Notes under the pieces: model-generated
What the model was told of the DNA's origin: nothing
The model's input: only the letters and a program-made list of their open reading frames with translations
Databases searched by the model: none
Source: Yamagishiella unicocca
Taxonomy: Eukaryota; Chlorophyta; Chlorophyceae; Chlamydomonadales; Volvocaceae
Direction of reading: 5' to 3'
Length of the DNA: 64,000 bases
Assembly (NCBI GenBank): GCA_003116995.1
Contig: BDSL01000028.1
Span: 744,001 to 808,000 of the forward strand
Shown: positions 20,870 to 30,089 of the stretch, in pieces
Layout: every line of letters begins with the position of its first letter
How positions within the stretch are numbered: the stretch's first letter is position 1
Program-made: the position numbers and the translations under genes

Positions 20870-23800
20870 ATGCCGGCCCGTGGGGGGCGCTCCGCCCCGC
20901 GGCCCTGCCGGCCGCTCCGTGTGGGCTCACACAACTTGGGGGGCGTGCGGTCAGGCGCCGCCGCTCCCAAGCTGCATGCTGCTCTACTGCTGTGGGCGCA
21001 GCTCCGGCTCGATGTCGTCTGTATCCAGGAGACGCACTTGTCTACGTTTGGAGATCGGGGGCTATTCGAGCGGCGTCTCCATGCGGCCGCTGGTCACCTC
21101 CATGTCGCTCCCTGGCGTGTGGTGTCGTTCCGCAATGCTACGCTGGCGGACCCCTGTGCTGGCGTGGCGATTCTCGTTCGCTCGGACCTGATCGCTTCTG
21201 GCCGGCTGGTGGCAGCGGCCTCACCACTGCTCCCTGGTCTCGCGGGTGATCAACCTGCAGTTGCTGCTTCCTCCCCCCCCTCTCGTTCCCTGTCACCGCC
21301 GCCCCGCTCACCGTCCCCTGGGCCGGCCGCCGACGCGGGTCCCTCCGCCGCCGCCGTGTCCGTGGCGGCGGCCTCGGGGGTGGCGGCCTCGGTGGCGGCG
21401 GCCGCCGCGGCCGCGGCCGTGGCGGCCACGGCGGCGGTGGTAGCCTCGGCCGCCACGGCGCCCCGTGGTGGGGACGCCGCTGCGCCTCCCCCCGCCGCGG
21501 CGGCCCTGGAAGGGGCCGGCCTGGCCGCGGCTGACCAGCCTCCGGCGGTCCCGGCCGCGTCCTCCTCCGCAGCGGGGCGCCTCGCCACCTACTCCTTTAC
21601 CTGGCTGGGTCATCGCCTGCACCTCACCAATGTTTATCTGCCCGCTAGTAGCTCGGCTTCACGCGCTGCTTTCCTCCAGCAGCACCTGGCGCCTGTGCTG
21701 GCGACCAGCACCCCGGGCCAGCATGTCCTAGCCGGCGACTTCAACTTCGTCGCTGGCCCGTGGGACAGCAGTGCGGGGTCGGCGCGAGTGGTTCGCGACC
21801 GCCCTGCCGCTCGGGTCCTCGCGACAGTGGGCCCGTCGTTGGCGGATGTGCATCGTGAGCGCTTCCCCACCAGCACGGATTACACCCACCTCTACTCCGC
21901 CCCCTCCCCCGGTGGTTCCCGCATCGACCGCATCTATGTGTCCCGCTGCCTCCTCCCCTTCGTGGCGGGCTCCGCCATTGAGCTGGGCTCGCCTTCCGAC
22001 CACCGCGTCCCCTGCATCCAGCTGCTGCCCCGGGTTCCTGCCTCGCGCGGCCCCGGCCTCCGTCGCACCCGCATGGCCTTCTCTGGCCACCGCGACCTCA
22101 AGGATCAGCTGCAGGCCTGGCTCGACGCGGCGTTCGCGGCCATGCCGGCTGAGGGGGAGCACGCTGCCCTGCTGGCGTGGTGGCCGGGCTTCAAACGGCG
22201 GCTGGCGGCGGTGGCGGCGATTCTCAATCGCACCGCTCGCTCTCGGCGCCTGGCCTCGGGCGCGCAGGTGGAGGCAGCCCGAGCCGCCTTGCGGGCGGCC
22301 CACCTTGCGGCCGCGACGCCGTCGGCGGCGCCCGAGGCCGTGGGTGGTGTGGTGGCCGCCCAGGCTGCCTTGGCGGTGGCCTTGCGTGTGGCGGCGGCGG
22401 GCGAGGCCGCCCGGGTACGCGTGGCGTGGGTGCGCGAGGGGGAGCGCCCGTGCCCCGCACTCACCGCCATGATTCACCCACCGCGGTCGTCCCAGGACAT
22501 TACCGCGCTGCGCGACGCTGCTGGGCGCCTCGTGACCGACCCGCGCCAATTGCCCAATGTCGTCGCTTCTTTCTGGGAGCGCATCAGCTGCCTGCCGTCA
22601 GGCCTGGACTCGGCGGATCAGCAAGCGGCTCTGGCAGCTGTCGACGCCCACTCTACTCCGATCTCGCCCGATCTTCGCCCCGAGTTGGGCTCCCTCGCAG
22701 TCTCAGCAGCGGAGGTGGCGCGGGCCCTGCAGCAAGCCAAGCCTGGCACGTCCCCAGGCTGGGACGGAATCCCTGTGGATCTCCTCCGGACCTACAGTGG
22801 CTGCTTTGTGCCGGCACTGGCCCGCCTTTTCACTGCTATCGGCCATCTGCGCGCCGTCCCGACGGGTTTCCTGAAGGGTGTTATATCCGTCATTTACAAG
22901 GGCCATGATGCGGACCGGGCGGCGGCCGGCGCCTACCGCCCCATCACCCTGCTCTGTACTGATTACCGCATTCTGGCGAAGGTCCTCGCCAACCGCCTCA
23001 GCCCTGGCCTTTCCGCCGCCATCCCCCTCGAGCAGTCCGCCTTCCTCCCCGGCCGCTCCATTGGCGCCAACACCCGCTTCCTTCGCTGCCTCCCCCCCCT
23101 CCTACACCAGCAGCAACGGAGTGCTCTCATCGCCTTCTTGGATTTCGCCAAAGCTTACGACACCATTGACCGCTCCTTCCTCTTTGCTGTCATGGAGCGC
23201 ATGGGTGTTGGGGCCGGTTTCCTGGGATGGACGCAGCTCCTGTTGTGCCGTACAGTGGCCATGGCGTCCGTCAACGGCTACATCTCCCGCTCTATCCCTA
23301 TCCGGGCCGGCGTCCGGCAGGGCTGTCCCCTTGCCCCGCTCCTCTACCTCTTCGTGGCCCACGCCCTCCTCTGCTGGCTGAAGCGGCACGGTGTTGGCGT
23401 GCCGCTGGCCCCGGCGGCCCCGGCCAGCCTGGTTACCGGCGTGCAGTTTGCTGATGATGCCCAAGTCGCGCTCCCAGATGCAGCTGCAGTACCGCCATTT
23501 ATCGCCCTCATGGCGGCGTTTGCCCGCGCCTCTGGCCAGCACCTGAATCCCTCCAAGGTCGAGCTGCTGTGGGCTGGTCGCCAGGTGGCGCCGGAGCCCG
23601 CCGCCCCGGCTGCCGTCCTTGCCGCTGCGGTGGCGGCCGTCGCCGCCCCTGCCGCCGCGTGGACCGCTGCGGGCGGTGCCGCCGCTTCACCCGCCGCCCC
23701 GAGCGCCGCTGCTGCCGAGGCGCCGGTGGAGGCCGCCCCGGCAGCCGCTGGCGCCGCCGCCGTACCTCCTGACGCCCCGGCCGCCGCCGCTGCTGCCGCT

Positions 23801-26200
23801 GCGCCGGTGGCTGCCGCCCTGGCCGCCGCTGCTGCTGCCCCGCAGGCGGCTGCCGCCCCGGCCGCCGCGGCTGCCGTGGCGCCGGCGGCTGCCGTCCTGG
23901 TCGCAGTGGCCGCCGAGGCGCTGGCGACCGCCGGTTCGGCTGCCGCCGGTGGTGCTCCTGGGGCGGCCGCGGGTGCCGCGGCCACCACGGTGCTGACGAC
24001 CGCAGCCCCGGCCGCCGCTGGCGCCGCCGCAGCGTCTCCCACGCCTCCTGACGCCCCAGCCGTCGCGGCCGTCACTGCCGCCCCCACTGCCCCGGCCGCC
24101 CCAGCCGCTCCAGCCGCCCCAGCCGCCCCTGCTGGCGCCGCCAGCTCCCCCGTCGCCCGTCACCCGCCTCGCCTGGCGCGCCCACCAGGGCTGGCTTGCC
24201 GCGGTCGTCGGCGTCGTGGCCGCGGTGCTGCAGCTGTCGTGGTCGTGGGCGCCCTCGCCGCAGCCGCTGGCGCCCTGGCCGCCCTGGGTCCCTCCACATC
24301 GCCGTCCCTTGCCGCCACCGCTCCCGGGGTGCCTCGCCCCTCCCCTTCTCCCCCGCCCCCTGCCCTCGCTGGCCTTCGGATCGTGCCCGCTGCGGTGGCG
24401 CTGGGCATCCCCTTCACCAATCCGCCTGCCGCCCCCGTCCTCGATTGGGCGTCACGGATGTCGGAGGCCCGCCGCCGTCTCCAGAAGATTTCCCGCATGG
24501 CCCTGTCGATGTTCGGCCGTGCCACTGCGGCTGCAGCTTATGCTCTCCATATGGCGACGTACCACATGGAGCACTCGGGGCTGCCGCCGGCGGAGGTCCT
24601 TGCTGGCATCATGGCCCTTGTCGCAAAGCTGGTGGATCGGGAGCTAGGCCCTGATGACGCCCAGCGCCGTTTCACTGGTGTCCCCCTCCGCCTGCTCTCC
24701 GGTCATCCCACCATCGGCGGCTTCGGTGTACTGCCCCTTCGGCTGCATGTCCTCAGCCGGCATGCCAAGTGGAGCCTGACGGTCGCCCGCTCCGTGCTGC
24801 AGCCCCCGGCTGCCCGCGCGCCGTGGATCCGGATTGCAGTCTCCTTCCTCTCTACCCTCCACCCTGCCTTCCGCCCGCTGGCCGTCACCACAGCTCGCCC
24901 GGATGGCCCGTGGCTTGGCGCCCCCTTAAGCCTGCCCCCGGACATCCACCGGCTTGCCACAAGCCTCGGTCACCTCCCCCCCCTGTCTGACGTCGCGGAC
25001 CCCCCCCTGGAGCCAGGCGTCTGGTGCTACAACGCGCCGCTGTGGGGCAACCCGCTCCTGCCCAACGCGGGGGCGCCGGGCCGGCGGCCGGGGTTGGAGG
25101 CTATCCATGGCCCCCTCACCATGTGCCGCCGCCTGCTGACCGTCGGCGACGCCGTCCGGGTGCAGGACGCTATGACCGCGTTTGAGGTGGAGCGCGCCCA
25201 TGCCCTGGCGACGACGCCGGGCATGGCCATCTTCAGCCGGCTGGCTGAGCGCTGGACGACGCTCGTACGGCACGAGCTGGCGCCCTCCGAGCTGGCCATG
25301 GGTGCGCTCCAAGATCGCATCGCGGCGCGGGCTGCGGTGGCCGCTCTCCTTTCTGACATCTCGCCCGCATGGCTCGCTGCTGCTCGCCTGGCGCCCGATG
25401 GCCCCGCCCCGCCGTCGCCTGAAGAGGTGGATGCTCTCCTCCTTGCTCGCCTGGGGTGGCGGCTGGGTGTGGACGCCGTGCTGCCCCTCACCTCCTTCAC
25501 CGTCAAGCTGGGCACCCTGCTCCAGGCGGCGGAACTGGAGCGCCCCAGGCAGGCCTGTCATGCGGCGTATGTGCGGGAGGCGCTCGGGCTGTCCCCTGCT
25601 GTGGCTGCCACGCCCGAGGCGGCCCTTGTGGCGTTACGCGCGGTATGGCGGCGGTTGTGGAAGCGTCTTAAGTGGGAGCCGCGGTGGAAGGAGGTCCTCT
25701 GGCGGCTGGCGGTTGACGGGGTGCCCATGCCGGGCTCCTCCCACCTCCCGCTGGTCCCACCCGAACCGTGTGCTTGCGGCTGTTACCCCGCTGCAGCGGG
25801 TGTGGCCGAGTCGCCGCGCTTGCATCACTTTTGGTCTTGCCCCCTCGTCCGCCCGCTCTGGGATGAACTGGAAGTCTGCTGTGGATGCGGGGTCACGCGT
25901 GAGCATGTGTGGTTGTGTGTGTCGCCGGATCCGACCACTGTGCTGCAGTGTGTGTGGGATGTGGTGGCGTTGGCGGCGCTCAACGCGATGGAGTGGGCGC
26001 GCCGGTACATACACTCTCATCGGCTCTCCGGCCCCACCCTCCCTGCTGCTATGCGTTCTGGCCTCCTTGCTAAGTTCTGGGCCTTGCTGCGGGACTTTGC
26101 GGGCTTGGGTTTGCCCCGCAAGGACTGGGGTGACGTGGGGGTGGACCACCCATTTTTGTTCGTAACCGGGGGTCGGCTCATGTGCGCCGTGCCGCCCTAG
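20870..26200 (+). CDS. LINE A ORF2: APE endonuclease / reverse transcriptase (1776 aa)
   Basis: ATG at 20,870, TAG stop at 26,198. Endonuclease motifs: GSHN (19-22), QETH (53-56), AGDFNF (288-293), SDHR (376-379). An Ala/Pro-rich insertion lies inside the endonuclease (about 125-240). RT: PGWDGIP, YRPITLL, FLDFAKAYDTID, GVRQGCPLAPLL, and FADD (860-863) in place of YADD. A long Ala/Pro linker (about 905-1160) follows, then a conserved C-terminal region with CACGC...HHFWSC (Cys 1634/1636/1638). Known: such proteins nick the target DNA and reverse-transcribe their own RNA from the nick. The ORF is intact. It is longer than LINE B ORF2 (1443 aa), largely because of the low-complexity inserts. Confidence 0.95.
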   Translation: MPARGGRSAPRPCRPLRVGSHNLGGVRSGAAAPKLHAALLLWAQLRLDVVCIQETHLSTFGDRGLFERRLHAAAGHLHVAPWRVVSFRNATLADPCAGVAILVRSDLIASGRLVAAASPLLPGLAGDQPAVAASSPPSRSLSPPPRSPSPGPAADAGPSAAAVSVAAASGVAASVAAAAAAAAVAATAAVVASAATAPRGGDAAAPPPAAAALEGAGLAAADQPPAVPAASSSAAGRLATYSFTWLGHRLHLTNVYLPASSSASRAAFLQQHLAPVLATSTPGQHVLAGDFNFVAGPWDSSAGSARVVRDRPAARVLATVGPSLADVHRERFPTSTDYTHLYSAPSPGGSRIDRIYVSRCLLPFVAGSAIELGSPSDHRVPCIQLLPRVPASRGPGLRRTRMAFSGHRDLKDQLQAWLDAAFAAMPAEGEHAALLAWWPGFKRRLAAVAAILNRTARSRRLASGAQVEAARAALRAAHLAAATPSAAPEAVGGVVAAQAALAVALRVAAAGEAARVRVAWVREGERPCPALTAMIHPPRSSQDITALRDAAGRLVTDPRQLPNVVASFWERISCLPSGLDSADQQAALAAVDAHSTPISPDLRPELGSLAVSAAEVARALQQAKPGTSPGWDGIPVDLLRTYSGCFVPALARLFTAIGHLRAVPTGFLKGVISVIYKGHDADRAAAGAYRPITLLCTDYRILAKVLANRLSPGLSAAIPLEQSAFLPGRSIGANTRFLRCLPPLLHQQQRSALIAFLDFAKAYDTIDRSFLFAVMERMGVGAGFLGWTQLLLCRTVAMASVNGYISRSIPIRAGVRQGCPLAPLLYLFVAHALLCWLKRHGVGVPLAPAAPASLVTGVQFADDAQVALPDAAAVPPFIALMAAFARASGQHLNPSKVELLWAGRQVAPEPAAPAAVLAAAVAAVAAPAAAWTAAGGAAASPAAPSAAAAEAPVEAAPAAAGAAAVPPDAPAAAAAAAAPVAAALAAAAAAPQAAAAPAAAAAVAPAAAVLVAVAAEALATAGSAAAGGAPGAAAGAAATTVLTTAAPAAAGAAAASPTPPDAPAVAAVTAAPTAPAAPAAPAAPAAPAGAASSPVARHPPRLARPPGLACRGRRRRGRGAAAVVVVGALAAAAGALAALGPSTSPSLAATAPGVPRPSPSPPPPALAGLRIVPAAVALGIPFTNPPAAPVLDWASRMSEARRRLQKISRMALSMFGRATAAAAYALHMATYHMEHSGLPPAEVLAGIMALVAKLVDRELGPDDAQRRFTGVPLRLLSGHPTIGGFGVLPLRLHVLSRHAKWSLTVARSVLQPPAARAPWIRIAVSFLSTLHPAFRPLAVTTARPDGPWLGAPLSLPPDIHRLATSLGHLPPLSDVADPPLEPGVWCYNAPLWGNPLLPNAGAPGRRPGLEAIHGPLTMCRRLLTVGDAVRVQDAMTAFEVERAHALATTPGMAIFSRLAERWTTLVRHELAPSELAMGALQDRIAARAAVAALLSDISPAWLAAARLAPDGPAPPSPEEVDALLLARLGWRLGVDAVLPLTSFTVKLGTLLQAAELERPRQACHAAYVREALGLSPAVAATPEAALVALRAVWRRLWKRLKWEPRWKEVLWRLAVDGVPMPGSSHLPLVPPEPCACGCYPAAAGVAESPRLHHFWSCPLVRPLWDELEVCCGCGVTREHVWLCVSPDPTTVLQCVWDVVALAALNAMEWARRYIHSHRLSGPTLPAAMRSGLLAKFWALLRDFAGLGLPRKDWGDVGVDHPFLFVTGGRLMCAVPP

Positions 26201-26520
26201 CTAGCCTGCCTTGGCTGCTGTTTGTTCTTTCGTTCTTTCTTTCCTGGTGCCACCTTTGCTGGTTCGAGATACGAGTGGTGCGGGTGATGGGCAGGTGAGC
26301 CAATGGGGGCTTTTGTGGTGGTTTTGACGCGTAAGGGTGGCCTGCATGGGGCCGTGTCCTGCCGTCGCTTGTGCTGACTTTGCATGATGCTGTTTGCCTG
26401 CTGTTGCCCGTACCCGACCTTGGTTCCGTGTCTCTTCCGCAGTGCTTTCCCGCCGGGATAAGGGCGGGTGCCGCCTGTCGTGCGGCCACTGTAACGCGGT
26501 CTCTCTCTCTCTCTCTCTGT

Positions 26521-27200
26521 CACCTGTCATCCGCCTCCTGACAGCTGTCACAACATCCAATCCATGACACCTGTCACAACCCACTTCTCCCTACCCTTTT
26601 CTACTATGTGATGGTTACGCGCTGTGTCGTGACAGCTGTCACGACACACAGCGTGCTGTGCAGGTAGGAGGAAAGTGATGGGGATGCACTCGGGGAACGG
26701 CCGTCTCTTGAGGAGGCGTCTTATCTCTTGAACATCCCTTGAGGGGCTGTTGAGGGACTCTCTAGCAGCCCTTTGCCTGCAGCTCAAGAGACCTGGCGGA
26801 ATGCTAAAGGAGTTCACCCCAGAGACGACTGAAGGGACGCTCAAGAATATCGTAAGGGAACTGCTAAAGATGGATAAGCTCAAGGGCAGCTCCTAAGAAG
26901 GATTAAAGTTCAAGAGGACAGCTCTAGAACAGTTTTAAGACCGGCTCAAGGAAAGCTAAAGTGCGCCCTTACATGTTTGATACAGATTGAAAGCAAGTTG
27001 AAAGCAAAGTTGAAAGCAAGATCGAAGGACGGTCTGAATCATAATGCTTCCTCTCAAATGTCCGTACAACCCGGCCCAGGGGCCGGGTTGTACGGATCCT
27101 CCCCCCGCTTCCTCACATTGACAGTGTAATGGATAGTATAATCGAATAGCACAAGGACTCTTATTTTACATAGTTTTGAGATACATTGACTAAAGGCTGC
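26521..27200. other. Non-coding, repeat-rich spacer right of LINE A
   Basis: Holds two TGACAGCTGTCA palindromes (about 26,539 and 26,630), an inverted match to the left LINE flank (about 26,660-26,690), a CTCAAG/CTTGAG-rich block (26,690-26,965), and a ~16-bp inverted repeat GTACAACCCGGCCC at about 27,063-27,097. No gene is seen. Confidence 0.6.
26690..26965. repeat. Dispersed CTCAAG/CTTGAG motif cluster, left
   Basis: Short motifs (CTTGAGG, CTCAAGG, GCTAAAG) recur at irregular spacing, with a matching cluster at 28,500-28,730. They resemble the subterminal motif clusters of DNA transposons. Confidence 0.5.
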
Positions 27201-27294
27201 TCATGTAGTGACTCGTAGCGTCCGACTTCTGACTTTGACCGGACTTGACCTGACAACGACTGACCCAGCCCTCACATCCGGTGACGAACCTTAC

Positions 27295-28108
27295 ATGACT
27301 TTCCATATAACCTTATTTGGCCCTGGTTGTCCGGGCTATGGGACGACGCCTGCGGACAGGATAATCTTCACGGACGAGGCCGACCTGAAGTTGGCCATGA
27401 AGCACTTGGACGTCAACTATGGAGCATGCATTATTGCGACGACTGGTGTTATTAATGATGCGAAGTCTGCAGCTGCTGCGGCTGCCGGTGAGTTGGACTA
27501 AGACCGGGTTCATTGGAAATGCCGCACCAAATAGACCGCGCCGTCAGGCCGCAGCAGGTTGACAGATTCCTGCAATTTCTTCAAATCCATACAGATGACC
27601 AGGCAATTCTTGTCTCGTTGGCTTGCCTGGCATCACGATTCGAGCAAGTCCTCAATGGCGAGATCAACCCGCTGGTTCCCAGCACCAGGCCGACTCCTTT
27701 ATTCCTGGAGCAATCTAGCTGCTCGAGTGAACTGCACTTCAACGTACTCGTCAAAGCCCCGCGGCACCTTACCGGAGCATCTCAGCCTTCAACTGCAACA
27801 AACGGTAAGCCGTTACAGCTGCGCAACAAGCAGAAGCCTGCACATACTCTGTACCATATAATTACATATCATATTTTCCGGTTTCCTGTGCAGTTCCTGT
27901 GAACAAGACCGCGGCCAAGGTCTACAGCGATGGAGCGATGAAGAGGAAATGGGCAGCAGTGATGGGCCAGGGGGCCTTTTTGCCCTGCCGGTGGACACAT
28001 TTGCTTATGGTGCAGCGCCTGCGAAACGGCCAAGCAGGCGGCTGCGGAATTCCGCACGGGGTGGGGGGGCTGCTCCGGTCGGGAAGCAAGGCCATAAATT
28101 ACCGGTGA
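27295..28108 (+). CDS. Hypothetical two-exon gene, weak support
   Basis: Possible exons are 27,295-27,487 and 27,894-28,108, joined by a phase-1 intron with donor GTGAGT and acceptor TTTCCTGTGCAG. The joined product is about 135 residues and starts MTFHITLFGPG. It has an acidic, Ala-rich first half and a basic second half. No domain was recognised. A competing frame in exon 2 (SRRLRNSARGGG...) is equally plausible. It lies between the two CTCAAG-rich clusters and could be cargo of that element. Confidence 0.25.
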
Positions 28109-28401
28109 CAGTGGGGATGTGGAGAAAGCCAAGGCTGTGGATAAGCCGGGCAAGAAGGCGTGTAAGTGAGCAGGACGACGTAAGCACTTTATATGCAGGA
28201 CGACTTGTAGGGTTACATAAGCTGCTGGCGGTTGACATGGGCAGGGTGATGACTTGAACAAACATTCTTGTGCCAGACATGTGGCAGATATTTGGTACAC
28301 CAACGTACACTCAATTGGTAGCGTGCTGTATGCTAGCGTGCGCTAGTTACTTACTGATTTCAATGTGATTTACCACGTTTCGTATGCTTGTTTGCTTGGT
28401 C

Positions 28402-28477
28402 CGTTAAGATGTTTGATTCTTCTCACCTTTAGCCGCTTCCGTTAAGATGTTTGATTCTTCTCACCTTTAGCCGCTTC
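28402..28477 (+). repeat. 38-bp tandem duplication
   Basis: Two perfect copies of a unit beginning CGTTAAGATGTTTGATTC. Confidence 0.95.
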
Positions 28478-28499
28478 TTTGGGGGTCGGTTGAGTTTAG

Positions 28500-28730
28500 T
28501 GTGCGACTCTTTAGCGGCGAGCCTTTAGCAGGCTGTTAAGACACCCTTGAGGAGGCCTTGAGGGCTGTCCTTTTCTGTAACCCTTTAGGTTTGAACCCTC
28601 CACACGAAAGAGAGTGCTCAAGGCGCGTGCCTCAAGGGATACTCAAGGGTCCAACTAAAGAGCAAACTCAAGGCAATAAGGTAAGGAGCGCGCTCAAGGG
28701 TAGCTCAAGAGGTCCCGTTCCCCGCGTGAT
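28500..28730. repeat. Dispersed CTCAAG/CTTGAG motif cluster, right
   Basis: CTTGAGG, CTCAAGG and related motifs cluster here, partner to 26,690-26,965. Confidence 0.5.
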
Positions 28731-28762
28731 GGTGAGGAATGACACTGCCCACTGAAGCCCAC

Positions 28763-28867
28763 TGAAGACTCCCCCCCCAGCTGAAACCTAGGGGAAGCTG
28801 CTCTAAGGTAGCACAGCACAAACACACAGGTCCGTCTCACGGCCTAACATGGGCCTAATGGCCAACA
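28763..28867 (-). repeat. 105-bp TG...CA repeat (LTR-like), minus orientation
   Basis: Inverted copy of 15,014-15,118. It lies 160 bp downstream of the stop of the minus-strand methyltransferase-like ORF, where a 3' LTR of that element would be expected. Confidence 0.6.
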
Positions 28868-29027
28868 GGTTCGCCACTGCAGAACTCCTCTCAGGAGGGC
28901 AAGCACACAAACCAGAACACGCAAGCTCAAAGGCTCAGAAACTGCAACAGCTAACGACAAAACAGGGCCCCGCAACGACTGGGCAACAAACTGCCCCCCC
29001 TGATCGCGCTCTACACCCAGTGCAACA

Positions 29028-29915
29028 CTACATCATCACCCACGGTCCATCCACAGCCTCGCTCGTCCTGAGCATTTGCTTGCGAAGGCAGCGGCTCGCG
29101 AACACTACTACCCACATGCACCTCTTGCCCATGCGCCCGCGTGGCAAGCCCATGATGAGTGCTAGGCGCCCAGCCTTGGCAAGCGACTGCAGATAACCGC
29201 GACGCACGTCATGCGCGTCCGTGACATAGTGCCCAGGCACGTGAAATGCGACCACAGGTGCAAAGCTAACAGCGAGTGGCAAAGCTAGATCTAGCATGGC
29301 AAACCACGGTGAGGCTACGATCGCATCATAACTCCACACATCCTGCACACGTCTATAAAACCCAGGCTGCAGCGCATCCTCGTGACGCTCAGCTTCATGC
29401 CCCTCGAACACATCGTTGCGGTACGTCATGTACCCTTTCTGCCTAAACACACGAGCTATAGTCCCAGTCCCACTCCACGGATCCAGTACCCCAGTGCACT
29501 TGCTAAAGTCAACCACCTGCAGCAGCGGTTCCAGCTCCGCGGTGATTGTTGACACACACTCAGGTTGGTTGGGGGTGGCCTGGCCGGCTCGTTGCAGGAA
29601 CAGTGGCCCGGCTGGCACGCGGTTGACCAACCGCCCCACCAGATTGGCTGAGGGCTCCCCGTGCGGCATGAGCTTCGCAAGCGCCCCGCGCACGCCCGCA
29701 ACTGTACCCAGGTCCCACTTGTCCGGAAGCGACTCCATGCTGACTGCCAGAGCGGTGCGACTGCTGCGCCGGCCCCGATCCTTTGCTGGTTCAGGGGCCA
29801 GATGCTTGCGCAGCTCCGCCAGTGACATACGCTCCGTGCTGCCGTCCACATATAGACACCGGAGTCTGTCTGTCTCCGGGAGGACGCTGGAGTCACACTG
29901 GAGGCAGGTCTGGAG
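29028..29915 (-). pseudogene. Amino-methyltransferase-like domain of a retroelement polyprotein, 5'-truncated
   Basis: An open minus-strand frame from a TGA near 29,916 to the stop at 29,028. The N-terminal stretch (CLYVDGSTERMSLAELRKHL) looks like the end of a Tudor/chromo-like fold. It is followed by PDKWDLGTVAGVRGALAKLM and a Rossmann methyltransferase core: VLDPWSGTGTIA (SAM-binding motif I), NDV, and DAIVASPWF in the position of the NPPY/DPPF catalytic loop, then AFHVPGHYVTD. Known: N6-adenine/N4-cytosine MTases use DPxxGxGT plus (D/N/S)PP(Y/W/F). There is no credible start; the 5' side dissolves into the satellite array at 29,900-30,090. It is probably the C-terminal domain of the minus-strand gypsy element whose PHD-encoding part resumes at 50,260. 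Confidence 0.7.
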
Positions 29916-30089
29916 TCACTCCACCGGAGACACAGGGTTGTTGGAGCGGAGTTGAGTTTTTGGAGCGGAGACAGGCATCTTGAGACTCCAAAGCCGTTCT
30001 CGGAGTCTCCACTCCCAACAGCTGCAGAGCCGCTCCCCGCTCCGGTCAGTGGCTCCAAGGAGTGACTCCGAAGAGCCGCTCCAGTGCTT
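29916..30089. repeat. Degenerate GGAGTC-rich edge of the left satellite array
   Basis: Irregular GGAGTC/GACTCC motifs without the regular period. This is the transition between the methyltransferase-like ORF and the ordered array. Confidence 0.7.

Larger units (their letters stand above)
17171..20990. repeat. Head-to-head LINE palindrome (1.86-kb arms, 94-bp spacer)
   Basis: Arms 17,171-19,033 and 19,128-20,990 are inverted copies; the unique spacer is 19,034-19,127. Each arm starts with the LINE 5' UTR. Confidence 0.93.
19128..26520 (+). mobile_element. LINE A, apparently full-length non-LTR retrotransposon
   Basis: Short 5' UTR (19,128-19,184), ORF1, a 5-nt gap, ORF2, and a 3' UTR from 26,201 ending near a (TC)n tract at about 26,500-26,519. 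APE-type endonuclease plus RT plus a terminal CxC...HxxxC motif place it near the L1/Zepp-like LINEs of green algae. Both ORFs are open, so it may be recently active. No clear poly(A) tail or target duplication was found because the flanks are rearranged. Confidence 0.88.
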
